DNA of 39,297 nt from a bacterium (GCA_030537465.1 JAUNMP010000019.1:1-39297); one strand, 5' to 3'. Shown: positions 5,878 to 14,473, counted from the first letter of the stretch. Numbers and translations: made by a program. Notes: generated from the sequence alone by a model not told the origin.

Positions 5878-8718
5878 TTATCGGAAGAGCAGGACCGTGC
5901 CGCCATTGGCGACGTGGAGGACGACACCGTTCTCGTCCACGACGAGGCGGGCCGGGGCGAGCTTCTCGTCTCCCGTGCGCGACCAGGTGGTCTCGCCTTC
6001 GAATCCGCCGCACGACACAAGGCGGAAATCGCCGTCCGCGACCTTGCCGCGAAGCGCGGTTTCCACGGCCGTCGCCTCCGTCAGGCGAATCTTCGCCGGC
6101 GCCACGTCGATCGCATCGTCGACGACCGCCTCGGTCGGACACACCGTGAACGTCCACGGCGAGAAGCCGAATCCAATCGAGCCCTCGAAGGCGGCGGCGA
6201 ACTTCGGCACCGCCAGACGCGCCGTCGCCGTCACCTCGCCCGAACCGATGATCGTGATGTTCGTCGCCGTGCCCGCCAGCGCCAGATCGTCGGCAATCTC
6301 AAGCACGCCCTTGCCGGCGACGTTCACCACCGGCGCCGGGAGATGGACCGCATAGTTCTCCACATGCCACTTCTTCGCCAAATAGGATTCCAACGCAATG
6401 CGCTGCTCCTCCGTCGGTTCAACCGTGTGGACGAGGATTTCGCCGTAGTTTTGTCCGCCCCCGTCCTGGCCGCCGCCCGTATAGGTCGCGCTGTAGCCGA
6501 TGCCGTTGAGAGGGCTGTCCTGGAAACCTGACTTCGGCTGGATCGTCACGATGTCCCATCCGCCCGAGAACGTCGCCGTCGTCGGATCAACCTCCACGCC
6601 GTTCAACCACACGCGGCAGGTGTCGTTCGAGAGAATCGGATTGTCCTTCCCCTTCACGCGACCGAGATACCTCTTGGAATCCGCGAAAAGTCCTGCTCCG
6701 CCGCCATTCTGGGATCCGAAGACCAACGTCGCGCTGCGCCAGGTCCTTGGAATGGATGAATTGCTGTTCTTTCCTGCCTGCGTACCATTGTCGAACAGCA
6801 GACGACGCGTCGTGCTGTTCCCGCCCGTCAGATAGCTGAGACCCTGTGTCGAGGCAGGATTCGTGACCATGTACATGTAGACGGACGAATAGTACTCGTT
6901 CATCGGGTTGCTGGCATTCCCGACGTACTGACGCCCGTTGTACAGGTAGTACGGAATCCCGACGCGGGCCGTGGCAAAGGATTCGACAAAGGGGTACACA
7001 TGGTTGACGCCATCCTCGCCCTTGGCGGAGATCGTCTTCAGTCCAACGGGCTCCTCCACCAACGGCGTTCCCGCCCGATTTCCAGTTGCGGTGGGCACGC
7101 CCTCCTTCACCTCGACCTGCGTCATTTTACCCATATCGGACGGATCGATCCAGAGGGCCAGGTTATTCGTCACGTCCCAGCCGGAACCCGGCGACAAGAG
7201 GGTGACATGTCCTTCCGCCAATTCAACCGTCGCCGACGTCTCGTTGGTCGTGCTGATCACGGTAGCGCCATCAGGCACCGTCACCGGACCTTCCGCGACG
7301 GGATAGGACGAAAGGTCGACCCGCCCGTCCGGCGTGGTGAAGTAGGTCGTGGCAGCCTCAGGACCCGCCTCCTTCCGCGCGAACACAGAGGGACCGCAGG
7401 CGACCGTCGTCGTCCCCGGCGCGGAAAGGCTTGAACCGTACTTCATCTCCTGGAGATCGAGCGCACCCGCCCCATCGACCAGCAGCGTCCCACCGTTCAT
7501 CTTGCCGATGTTCAACGTCACATTTTCGCCAACCGTCAACCTGGGCAGCATCACGTCAGAGGTCGTCCCCTCCAGGCTGGCGATCGCATAGGTCGTGGAC
7601 TCGTCTCTGCCGTCCACCACCACCACGCAGTTCGTACCGGAGATCTTCAGCTTCTGCGGCGGCGTTCCGTGAAGCTCGATTGTCCGACAGACATAGGAGC
7701 TCTTGCCCGACGTATAGCTCGGTGCGACCAAGAAGGTGCCTTCCAGCCCGCCCAGATCGGCGAACTGCGTCTTGAGCGTCGCGCTTCCGTCAAAGGGAGG
7801 CGTCGCCTTCACAGACCCAGGGCCCGAAATGGAGCCCGTGAACGACGCCGTGCGCAGACTCGTCTGCAGAAACGACCCGCTGTCGGCGAGACGGATGTCG
7901 TTCGGCACCTTGTGGACGTCATTCAGACCCCATAGCCCCCAGAAGAATCCAGTCGTCGACGTGCCGGGCGGCAGCGGAATGGTGTTCGTGGGGGCATAGG
8001 TGTAATAAGTCGCAAGCGAACAGGAATTGGAAACGCAGATCTCGATGTCGGAACGAATTGCGTTGAGTCCGACAAGGCGAAGGCTGTAGTTCGTCACATA
8101 GAGCGTCTCATCGACATAATGGGACGCGAGGCCCTCCGGCTGCATGAGCGAGATCGTCGGCTTGTCCTTGAAGGCGAACGGGCAGTTCGTGGGCACCTCC
8201 ATCAGAAGATTGTTTCCAAAGAACGAAATGCTTCCGTCAACCGTCTCCCCTTCCGCGTTCTGGAACGAGACATCGGGTGCCGCGAAGTAGAGCTGTTCGG
8301 CTTTCGACCCGACATCCAGGCAGTCGACGCCCTTCACCACGACACGTCCACGATTCATCTCGCCGGACTTGGCGAGCAGCGAGGCCGCCATCGTGCCGCG
8401 CATCTGGAACGGGAGATTTCTTGCGGCGACTTCGGTCAAGTCGAGCGTGACCGTGCCATTCGTCGCGATGAAGCCCGTCCAGAGCACGGGCTGCGTCGCC
8501 CCCTCCGGGACCTTCACCTTGATGGTGCCGCTCTTCTCGACATAGACGAGACTGTACAGTTTGTTGCCATCCCCCGAATCCTTGGCGTTCGCATCCACGG
8601 TCGCGGTCAGCTCAACCATTCCACCATCCGCCACCGTGTGCCAGACCGACGGATAATCCGCCGCCTGTGCCCCCAGGAGGCCTGCGCCAATCACCGCAGC
8701 CATCAACATGTTTCTCAT
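5878..8718 (-). CDS. large secreted surface protein with LamG-like region
   Basis: A 946-residue protein with a Sec signal peptide (MRNMLMAAVIGAGLLGAQA). Residues 30-500 are rich in Gly, Thr, Ser and Val with beta-strand character, resembling the passenger repeats of autotransporter-like or other large PVC surface proteins. Residues about 515-785 look like a LamG/concanavalin-like region: NLALWIDPSD opens it, a Gly-rich stretch precedes GEILVHTVEPTEEQR, and ESYLAKKW closes it, a pattern I know from many Verrucomicrobia/Kiritimatiellota surface proteins. The last 150 residues are again beta-rich and end in VANGGTVLLFR. No beta-barrel or catalytic motif is visible. A GAGAGGAC Shine-Dalgarno precedes the start. 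Likely role: carbohydrate binding or surface structure. Confidence 0.75.
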   Translation of the reverse strand: MRNMLMAAVIGAGLLGAQAADYPSVWHTVADGGMVELTATVDANAKDSGDGNKLYSLVYVEKSGTIKVKVPEGATQPVLWTGFIATNGTVTLDLTEVAARNLPFQMRGTMAASLLAKSGEMNRGRVVVKGVDCLDVGSKAEQLYFAAPDVSFQNAEGETVDGSISFFGNNLLMEVPTNCPFAFKDKPTISLMQPEGLASHYVDETLYVTNYSLRLVGLNAIRSDIEICVSNSCSLATYYTYAPTNTIPLPPGTSTTGFFWGLWGLNDVHKVPNDIRLADSGSFLQTSLRTASFTGSISGPGSVKATPPFDGSATLKTQFADLGGLEGTFLVAPSYTSGKSSYVCRTIELHGTPPQKLKISGTNCVVVVDGRDESTTYAIASLEGTTSDVMLPRLTVGENVTLNIGKMNGGTLLVDGAGALDLQEMKYGSSLSAPGTTTVACGPSVFARKEAGPEAATTYFTTPDGRVDLSSYPVAEGPVTVPDGATVISTTNETSATVELAEGHVTLLSPGSGWDVTNNLALWIDPSDMGKMTQVEVKEGVPTATGNRAGTPLVEEPVGLKTISAKGEDGVNHVYPFVESFATARVGIPYYLYNGRQYVGNASNPMNEYYSSVYMYMVTNPASTQGLSYLTGGNSTTRRLLFDNGTQAGKNSNSSIPRTWRSATLVFGSQNGGGAGLFADSKRYLGRVKGKDNPILSNDTCRVWLNGVEVDPTTATFSGGWDIVTIQPKSGFQDSPLNGIGYSATYTGGGQDGGGQNYGEILVHTVEPTEEQRIALESYLAKKWHVENYAVHLPAPVVNVAGKGVLEIADDLALAGTATNITIIGSGEVTATARLAVPKFAAAFEGSIGFGFSPWTFTVCPTEAVVDDAIDVAPAKIRLTEATAVETALRGKVADGDFRLVSCGGFEGETTWSRTGDEKLAPARLVVDENGVVLHVANGGTVLLFR

Positions 8719-8749
8719 CGTACCGTCCTCTCTCTCGTCGTCCCGGCTT

Positions 8750-8784
8750 TCCCTAAAAGCTAAAAGCTAACACCTAACACCTAG
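8750..8784. repeat. heptamer repeat array (5 units) spanning a stop codon
   Basis: Read on the minus strand, five 7-bp units occur: CTAGGTG, TTAGGTG, TTAGCTT, TTAGCTT, TTAGGGA. The FAD-oxidoreductase stop codon (8767-8769) lies inside the third unit, so the protein ends FLGVRC encoded by repeat units. The array fills most of the gap before the next gene. Confidence 0.7.
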
Positions 8785-10128
8785 AAACTTCGCCACGGCG
8801 CGTCCCACGCCCTCGCCCATGGCGACGGCGCTGCCCGTCACGCGGTAGCTTGCCATCGGGAAGAATCCCCCCGAGATGCAGCGTCCCGCCATGTAGAGGT
8901 TGTCCACGTCCTTCGCCCGACAGGCGCGGAGCGGAATCTGGAACGGCTGGCTCTTCAGTCCGTGGTTGCTGTAGGCGGCCTTCCGGTTCGCCTCGCGCGT
9001 CGTCGCATGCACGTCCACGCAGAAATTGGAGGTCGTCACGGCGTCGTCGAAGGTGGCACCCCTCTTGATGTCGTCGACCGTCAGCGTGTAGCGGCCGTGG
9101 ATGCGCCGCGCCGCACGGTGTCCGATCTGCTCCGCCGTCGCGACGATGCGGAAGTCCGCCCAGGCGCCGCCGAGCTTCTCCAGGGCGCGGGCGGAGGTCA
9201 GAATCTCGCGCCGCGCCTCCACCGTCGACCGCGTGATGTCCTTCGCCTTGTCGAGGCCGAGTCCGTAGACATGGGTCATCATCACGACATAGAGACCGTC
9301 GTGCACCTCGAAGAGCGTGGGTAGGTGATAGGAGGGATCGAGTCCGGCGCGCTGGAGCTCGGCCAGGAACTTCTTCTTCGGGTTCGAGGTCAAGCGTCCC
9401 TTCGCATCGAAGGCGAGCGGATGGTTGACGACAAACGGGGCGAGCTGTTCGCGGTGCGGCGACACGGCGATGGCGCAGAGGCTGGCAGGCTGGTCGTTCG
9501 AGCCTTCGGGTCCGCCGAAGTCGAATCCGCAGCCCGCACGGAACGCGAGGTCGCCGTCGCCCGTGCAGTCGATGAACACCTTCGCCCGCCAGGCGCGCCG
9601 TCCGTCCTTGGATTCGGTCACAATCGTCTCGACGTTGCGTCCGGACGCATCGCGGTAGGCCGCCACAACGGAAGTGTGCAGCCAGTAGTCGACGCCCGCC
9701 TCGTCGCACATCTGCTCGCAGACGAGCTTGAGATACTCGGGCTCATAGACGTAGTTGGAGGCGCCGCGCTCGGGCGACAGGGGACGGCGCGAGCGCCAGG
9801 CGCCCAGATCCTTCAGCCGGCGCGTGATCTCGCGGTCGATCTCCGACTTGTCGAAATCGATCATGCAGCCGAGAAGTCCGCTCGTCCAGATGCCGCCCAG
9901 CGCACCGTGCATCTCGAAGAGGCGCACCTTCGCGCCCGCACGTGCGGCGGACACCGCGGCGGCGATTCCGGCCGGGCCGCCGCCCGCCACGATCACATCG
10001 CAGTCTGCAACCAGGGGAATCGGCGCCACCGGCTCCCGAAAGTCCGTCACATTCGTCTCGGCCCGCACGAGCGCCGGCGCGACCGCCGAGCCCATCATCA
10101 ATGTCGCAAATTGTCTACGCGTCTGCAT
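8767..10128 (-). CDS. exported FAD-dependent oxidoreductase
   Basis: A 453-residue flavoprotein of the FAD_oxidored family. The dinucleotide-binding loop is VIVAGGGPAG (residues 46-54) with E72 at the end of the second strand. IDCTGDGDLAFRAG and the C-terminal NLYMAGRCISGG, which contact FAD in this family, are present. The N-terminus (TRRQFATLMMGSAVAPALVRA) is a twin-arginine signal, so it is probably exported with bound FAD. The start at 10128 has GGGAGA 6 bp upstream; a longer frame from 10167 would place the Tat motif 16 residues in and is less likely. The substrate is unknown, and PVC genomes often carry several such enzymes near glycan-degradation genes. The last six codons come from a heptamer repeat array, so the C-terminus may vary between strains. 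Confidence 0.87.
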   Translation of the reverse strand: MQTRRQFATLMMGSAVAPALVRAETNVTDFREPVAPIPLVADCDVIVAGGGPAGIAAAVSAARAGAKVRLFEMHGALGGIWTSGLLGCMIDFDKSEIDREITRRLKDLGAWRSRRPLSPERGASNYVYEPEYLKLVCEQMCDEAGVDYWLHTSVVAAYRDASGRNVETIVTESKDGRRAWRAKVFIDCTGDGDLAFRAGCGFDFGGPEGSNDQPASLCAIAVSPHREQLAPFVVNHPLAFDAKGRLTSNPKKKFLAELQRAGLDPSYHLPTLFEVHDGLYVVMMTHVYGLGLDKAKDITRSTVEARREILTSARALEKLGGAWADFRIVATAEQIGHRAARRIHGRYTLTVDDIKRGATFDDAVTTSNFCVDVHATTREANRKAAYSNHGLKSQPFQIPLRACRAKDVDNLYMAGRCISGGFFPMASYRVTGSAVAMGEGVGRAVAKFLGVRC

Positions 10129-10170
10129 GATATCTCCCTTGTCAAAGACAGAACCGAACCTACGCATAAC

Positions 10171-10449
10171 CTAGCAATAGTACGATACGCTGCCAAAAAC
10201 GGACAGCCATTTTTCGACGATCAGTTCAGACTGGGCCGAAATCAGGTCTAGAAGATCCGCCAGATCCGCAGCCGGAATCTCGGATGCGTTGTTCGCCAGA
10301 AAAGTACCACCTGCCTCAGTAATCCATACCTTCGTCGCATTCGGGCGAGGTTCCCCCTCTACGACATGGACATGCACGGGCTCCGTCGGACGCCCCTCGT
10401 TCACCCAGAAGTAGATGCGATAGCCGCCGAACTTAAAGACCTGCGGCAT
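10171..10449 (-). CDS. DUF4160-family small protein
   Basis: A 92-residue protein that matches the DUF4160 pattern: MPQVFKFGGYRIYFW at the start, then an acidic turn and PVHVHV, a Lys-x-Trp strand (KVWI), and a C-terminal helix ending EKWLSVF. The function of the family is unknown, and members usually sit beside another small gene in a toxin-antitoxin-like arrangement. The start at 10449 overlaps the upstream 90-residue gene by 17 bp and has no clear Shine-Dalgarno, suggesting translational coupling. A longer version from 10485 would overlap more and lacks support. I cannot say which partner, if either, is toxic. Confidence 0.7.
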   Translation of the reverse strand: MPQVFKFGGYRIYFWVNEGRPTEPVHVHVVEGEPRPNATKVWITEAGGTFLANNASEIPAADLADLLDLISAQSELIVEKWLSVFGSVSYYC

Positions 10450-10705
10450 TGCCAAACCCACCCTTCGCCGCATAGCGCATGACAAGATGCGCCATATTTG
10501 AAATCAACTTCTGATAATATGCGATTTCCGCAGGCGTGTAGCCCTGAACATCCTGCCAGGTGTAGCCCGGAATGAAACAGTCAGCAGAATGGAATCCATC
10601 CAGCTTGTCCGGTGTCTCAACATGAACCCGCACCCGCCCGTCCGGAAGCACTTCGGAATGGACGATTTCGGTATTGTCGTTCAATGTCATCAACGCGTAG
10701 CTCAT
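10433..10705 (-). CDS. small partner protein of the DUF4160 gene
   Basis: A 90-residue acidic protein I cannot assign to a named family. It begins MSYALMTLNDNTEIVHSEV, has a beta-rich middle (GRVRVHVETPD) and a helical C-terminus with EIAYYQKLISNMAHL. It overlaps the DUF4160 gene by 17 bp, so the two form one module. The promoter is an extended -10 (TGC-TATAAT) whose last base is 8 bp from the ATG, and no Shine-Dalgarno exists, implying a leaderless mRNA. Such small paired genes are often strain-variable accessory modules. Confidence 0.7.
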   Translation of the reverse strand: MSYALMTLNDNTEIVHSEVLPDGRVRVHVETPDKLDGFHSADCFIPGYTWQDVQGYTPAEIAYYQKLISNMAHLVMRYAAKGGFGNAAGL

Positions 10706-10713
10706 ATGCGAAA

Positions 10714-10722
10714 ATTATAGCA
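10714..10722 (-). promoter_or_regulatory. extended -10 promoter of the DUF4160 module
   Basis: TGC followed by TATAAT on the minus strand (10722 to 10714), ending 8 bp before the ATG at 10705. No convincing -35 is present, as expected for an extended -10 promoter. The surrounding 40 bp are AT-rich. Confidence 0.65.
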
Positions 10723-10796
10723 TAAAATTGGAATTCTGCATTTACAATCTGCACTGTTGCTCACATCGGGAACCACACAAAGTTGGCGTCGGAGCC

Positions 10797-11942
10797 CTAT
10801 TTGTCTAAGTTGAGGGCTGTTTTCACAGCGGCGCCGAAGGCGTCCGCCATCGAGCGCATGCCGAGGTCGTTCGGATGGCAGCCGTCGACCGTGCCGTCGA
10901 AGTCGCCCGTGAACATCTTGTCCTTGGGAAGGTAGACGAGGTTCTTCCAGCCCTCGGCGATCAGCTTCTCGTAGAGCTTGCGGATATAGACGTCCTGGTC
11001 GTTCGGTCCCCTGCACCACACGTCGCAGCGCTCCGCCATGACAATCGGCACGTCCGGACGCTTCGCGCGCAGGTTGCGGATGAACGGCTCGTAGTTCTCG
11101 TCGACATTGCGGCCCGGGCGTCCACCGCCGACGCGGCCATGCGCCATCGACATGTTCCACAGGCAGTCCAGCACGTAGCAGCTCGCATCGATGCGGGCGA
11201 GGTGCTCGCTCATCTCGAACTCCATCACGCCCGAGCCGGAGAAGCCGAGTCCCACGACGGGGACTTCGAGATCGCGTCCAACGATATTCACAAAGCCGAG
11301 CCCCGGACGCGACGCGCAGCCGCCATGCGTGATCGAGGTGCCGTAGAAGACCACGGGCTTCTCGATGCCGCTCTTGTGGGCATAGGGCTCGATCTTCGCA
11401 TTGGGGTCGATGCCGAGTTCAAAGGACTTGATGCCGTTGTAGAGCGGCAGATTGATGATGCAGGGTGTGCCCGGCACCCAGCCGAGATCGCACGACGCCC
11501 CCTCCGGCTTGGTGATGCGCCCCGTCTTCGCGTAGCACCAGCGGCCCAGCTGCGCATCCCAGCGATAGATGTCGATGCCCGACATGCCCGTCGACGGCAT
11601 GTGGTCCATCGAAAGTCCGCGTCCATACGGAACCCACTTGATGTGGAGGCTCTTCGAATCGGTGACAAAGCGAAACAGCATGCCCGACGTGTGGTGCTTC
11701 ATGCCGCGCACGCCGGCATTCACGTTCGTGGTCACGCCGGCCGGCAGACGGTCGTAGTAGTGCTCCACGTCGTTGAACGCGCGCCCTTCGATTGGCAGGT
11801 ACTTTCCGTCGATCCACTTCACGCCGTTCGTCACGACGGCCGTCTCCACCGCCATGCGCGAATCCCACTTGGCGATCTCGCTCTGCTGTGCAAAAACGCC
11901 CGCCGCGAGCGCGAACATCCCCAACATCAATTTCATCTTCAT
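10797..11942 (-). CDS. exported SGNH-family hydrolase (GDSL-like esterase)
   Basis: A 381-residue protein with a signal peptide (MKMKLMLGMFALAAGVFAQ). The N-terminal ~190 residues are beta-rich, like the accessory domain before some SGNH esterase domains. The catalytic domain follows: block I FYGTSITHGG with Ser203, block II glycine in GLGFSGSG, block III Asn263 in LWNMS, and block V DGCHPN with Asp353 and His356. Likely activity is deacetylation or de-esterification of a carbohydrate outside the cytoplasm. GAGG lies 8 bp before the ATG at 11942. Neighbours on either side are unrelated, and it has its own promoter at the end of the upstream metal-ATPase gene. The 90 bp after it hold no feature apart from the next module's promoter. 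Confidence 0.85.
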   Translation of the reverse strand: MKMKLMLGMFALAAGVFAQQSEIAKWDSRMAVETAVVTNGVKWIDGKYLPIEGRAFNDVEHYYDRLPAGVTTNVNAGVRGMKHHTSGMLFRFVTDSKSLHIKWVPYGRGLSMDHMPSTGMSGIDIYRWDAQLGRWCYAKTGRITKPEGASCDLGWVPGTPCIINLPLYNGIKSFELGIDPNAKIEPYAHKSGIEKPVVFYGTSITHGGCASRPGLGFVNIVGRDLEVPVVGLGFSGSGVMEFEMSEHLARIDASCYVLDCLWNMSMAHGRVGGGRPGRNVDENYEPFIRNLRAKRPDVPIVMAERCDVWCRGPNDQDVYIRKLYEKLIAEGWKNLVYLPKDKMFTGDFDGTVDGCHPNDLGMRSMADAFGAAVKTALNLDK

Positions 11943-11976
11943 CGCATCATCCTCTTCAATATTGAGATTTCGCACT

Positions 11977-12005
11977 ATTAAACCAAATTGGCGGCGCGTC
12001 CGCAA
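11977..12005 (-). promoter_or_regulatory. promoter of the SGNH hydrolase gene
   Basis: TTGCGG (12000-12005), 17 bp, TTTAAT (11977-11982) on the minus strand. It sits immediately after the stop of the metal ATPase at 12009 and gives a leader of roughly 28 nt before the ATG at 11942. Confidence 0.45.
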
Positions 12006-12008
12006 TCT

Positions 12009-14003
12009 TCATTTCCCCACGCGGAACTTCCGGTCGTAGAGGAGAGCGCCGTTGAGGACGACGAGCACCGATCCGACATTGTGGACGAGAGCGCCGGAGA
12101 CGGGTCCAAGCACCCCCAGAATCGAGCAGACGATCGCGCACGCGTTGATGCACATGGAGAGCGTGATGTTGAACTTGATGAGCTTCACGCAGGCAACGGA
12201 GAGACGCTTCAAGTAGGCGATCTTCGTGAGGTCGTCGCCCACCAGGGCGATGTCCGCCGCCTCGACGGCGATGTCGGACCCCGCGCCGCCCATCGCGATG
12301 CCGACCGTGGCCGTCTTGAGCGCCACCGCGTCATTGACGCCATCGCCCACCATGCAGGTCGAGAGCCCCGCAGACTCGTAGTTCCGTAGAACCGTGGCCT
12401 TGTCCTGCGGCAGCAATTCGGCCTTGACATCCGCGACGCCCAGCGTCCGGGCGACGGAATTCGCCGTTGCGGCATGATCCCCCGTCAGCAGGCAGGTCTT
12501 CATTCCGACGGACGCCAATTCCGCGAGCGCCTGACGGGCTTCGGTCCGGACTGTATCCGCCAATGCCACAAATCCCCTGAGCGCGCCGTCCACTCCCACC
12601 AGCACGACGGCCTTCCCCTCGCCCCTCAGTCGGGCGGCCTCGTTCAATACCCCCTCCGAAAGCGCTACGCCATTCTCCTTCAGCCAGGTCTCCGTTCCGC
12701 AGACGATGCGCCGCCCCTCCACGAGTCCCTTCACCCCCCTCCCGGGCTTCATCACAAAGTCCGTAGCCGGCGGAATGGCCGGCACGGCCGCGCAGATCGC
12801 CTGTGCGAGCGGATGTTCGCTCGCCGCCTCGACCGCGGCGGCCAGGCGCAACACCTCGGCGTCGGTCGACATGGCAACGCTCAACTCGCCCGTGGTGAGG
12901 GTCCCCGTCTTGTCGAAGCACGCGACGGAGACTCGCCCCATTTTCTCGAGCGCCTCACCGGACTTGACGATGACGCCATATTTCGTCGCCTGTCCAATCG
13001 CCGCCATGATCGAGGTCGGCGTCGCAAGCGCCAGCGCACAGGGGCAGAACACCACGAGAATCGTCACCGCCCGGATCAGCGCCACGTGGACATCCCCCAT
13101 GAGGCCCCACACGCCCAGGAACGTCAGCACGGCGATCCCCATCGAGCACGGCACGAGAATGGACGCCCATTTGTCGGCGATGCGCTGCATCGGAGCCTTC
13201 CGCTTCTCCGCCTCGCGGACAAGACGGATGAGCTTCTGCAGGCTCGAGTCCGCACCGGCCCTCGTAACCTTGATCGTGATCGCCCCGAAACGGTTGATCG
13301 TGCCGGAGTAGACATCATCTCCCACGGTCTTGTCGACCGGCAGGGACTCTCCTGTCATCACGCTCTGATCCACGGATGTGGTCCCCTCCGTCACGACGCC
13401 GTCGACCGGAATCGTCTCCCCGGGCTTGACCATCACCCCATCGTCCACCGCGAGGGCCTCCACCTGAACATCCCTGAACAGCTCCCCGCGGGCACGGCAC
13501 TTCGGGCACGTCACGACCCGGTGCGCCGTGGCCGGAACCAGAGAGACGAGCTTCCGCAGCCCGGCCTTCGCGCGATTCACCGTGAAGGACTCCAGTTTCT
13601 CGCCCAGAGCCATGATGAAGGCCACCTCTCCCGCGGCGAAGATCTGCCCGATCGACACGCACGCCACCATCGCCGAAGAAATCAGCAGGGCAGCTGTAAT
13701 GCGACGCTCCCGAAACAACGCCTCCAGCGCGCTCTTCAAGAGCGGAAGCCCGCACAGGACAAGTGACACATAGGCAGGATTGAGAACATCGACCCAATGC
13801 CGCCATCCCTCGTGGTCCGGCACCGCCGTCGCCGCCTCGTGACCACACCCCTGCCCTACCAGCACAAAGCTTGCAATCAGGCACACCAGCGCGACGACGA
13901 GAGCCGGCCAGGACTCAAACCCTTCGAGCACCCGCTCCAGAAAACCTCTGTGCGCTTCATGTTCGTCGCACGTACAGGACCCGCCACAGCAACCACATGC
14001 CAT
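12009..14003 (-). CDS. P1B-type heavy-metal transporting ATPase
   Basis: A 664-residue cation pump. P-type motifs are complete: TGES (217-220), CPC in FCPCALALATPTS (320-322), DKTGTLT (364-370), SEHPLA (396-401) and GDGVND (553-558). The N-terminus lacks an HMA domain but carries a Cys/His cluster (MACGCCGGSCTCDEHEAH) that could bind metal. An extra CPKC pair (166-169) is inserted in the actuator-domain region. The last membrane segment has HNVGS (641-645); neither the YN/MxxSS pair of Cu+ pumps nor the Lys/DxG pair of Zn/Cd pumps is visible, so the metal is uncertain. The neighbouring CsoR has Cu(I)-type ligands, which favours copper efflux. AAGGAGA precedes the start, and an ATACCC-type operator lies in the leader region. 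Confidence 0.9.
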   Translation of the reverse strand: MACGCCGGSCTCDEHEAHRGFLERVLEGFESWPALVVALVCLIASFVLVGQGCGHEAATAVPDHEGWRHWVDVLNPAYVSLVLCGLPLLKSALEALFRERRITAALLISSAMVACVSIGQIFAAGEVAFIMALGEKLESFTVNRAKAGLRKLVSLVPATAHRVVTCPKCRARGELFRDVQVEALAVDDGVMVKPGETIPVDGVVTEGTTSVDQSVMTGESLPVDKTVGDDVYSGTINRFGAITIKVTRAGADSSLQKLIRLVREAEKRKAPMQRIADKWASILVPCSMGIAVLTFLGVWGLMGDVHVALIRAVTILVVFCPCALALATPTSIMAAIGQATKYGVIVKSGEALEKMGRVSVACFDKTGTLTTGELSVAMSTDAEVLRLAAAVEAASEHPLAQAICAAVPAIPPATDFVMKPGRGVKGLVEGRRIVCGTETWLKENGVALSEGVLNEAARLRGEGKAVVLVGVDGALRGFVALADTVRTEARQALAELASVGMKTCLLTGDHAATANSVARTLGVADVKAELLPQDKATVLRNYESAGLSTCMVGDGVNDAVALKTATVGIAMGGAGSDIAVEAADIALVGDDLTKIAYLKRLSVACVKLIKFNITLSMCINACAIVCSILGVLGPVSGALVHNVGSVLVVLNGALLYDRKFRVGK

Positions 14004-14016
14004 AACCCATCTCCTT

Positions 14017-14054
14017 TATACCTATACGGGTAGGGGTATATGTCCGAATGACAA
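14017..14054 (-). promoter_or_regulatory. CsoR-type operator and promoter region of the metal ATPase
   Basis: On the minus strand ATACCCCTACCCGTAT (14024-14039) resembles the 16-bp operator at the csoR promoter (shared ATACCC and GTAT ends). Outer TATACC/GGTATA arms extend it to 14017-14040. A -35 candidate TTGTCA is at 14049-14054, but the best -10 (TATAGG, 14021-14026) is 22 bp away, longer than optimal. Confidence 0.5.
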
Positions 14055-14103
14055 AACCTCTTCCCCGACACTCACTCGTTGAAATCCACGACGCACAGAC
14101 GCG

Positions 14104-14382
14104 TCAGTTCATCCGGGAAAAGCTCTCCAGAGCCTCGGCGAAGTTCTCGATGGTCTCATCGGCATCGCCCTTCTGGATTCCCTCGCGCACGCAGTGGCGC
14201 AGGTGTCCCTCAAGAATCATCAATCCGACCTTGTGCATCGCGCCATTGGCGGCGCTCAGCTGCATCAGAACGTCCTCACAGGGGGAGTCCTCCTCGATCA
14301 TCTTCGCCACGCCGTTCAGCTGGCCGATGATCTTGTTGATCCGAACCTTGAGCACATTTTCCTGGAGCTTGCACGATCTCAT
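14104..14382 (-). CDS. csoR: CsoR-family copper-responsive repressor
   Basis: A 92-residue helical repressor of the CsoR/RcnR (DUF156) family. The family core is clear: RINKIIGQLNGVAKMI, then C35, H60 and C64, in the spacing (C, +25 His, +29 Cys) of the Cu(I) ligands of CsoR (C36/H61/C65 in the Mycobacterium tuberculosis protein). RcnR and FrmR have different sets. DNA binding is relieved by Cu(I). The start at 14382 has GAGGAA about 8 bp upstream; a longer frame from 14463 would run through the promoter and operator. Its own promoter carries an operator, and a similar site lies before the metal ATPase downstream, so it probably controls both. The genes are 100 bp apart, each with its own site. 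Confidence 0.87.
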   Translation of the reverse strand: MRSCKLQENVLKVRINKIIGQLNGVAKMIEEDSPCEDVLMQLSAANGAMHKVGLMILEGHLRHCVREGIQKGDADETIENFAEALESFSRMN

Positions 14383-14404
14383 TCTTTTTCCTCTGTGGCG
14401 CGGT

Positions 14405-14433
14405 ATTATACCCCCTAGGGTATCAGAAGTCAA
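14405..14433 (-). promoter_or_regulatory. csoR promoter with overlapping operator
   Basis: TTGACT (14428-14433), 17 bp, TATAAT (14405-14410) is the best promoter in the window. The imperfect palindrome ATACCC-4-GGGTAT (14408-14423) overlaps the -10 and spacer, matching the G/C-centred operators of CsoR-family proteins. Autoregulation follows. Confidence 0.75.
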
Positions 14434-14473
14434 GCGGGGATCTGACATTCTCTTCCATGTCATAGAAACACGG

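Noticed and set aside
14096-14105. Second GACGCGTC palindrome, at the end of csoR
   Set aside because: It overlaps coding sequence and the stop codon with no promoter next to it; it mainly shows that this short palindrome can occur by chance.
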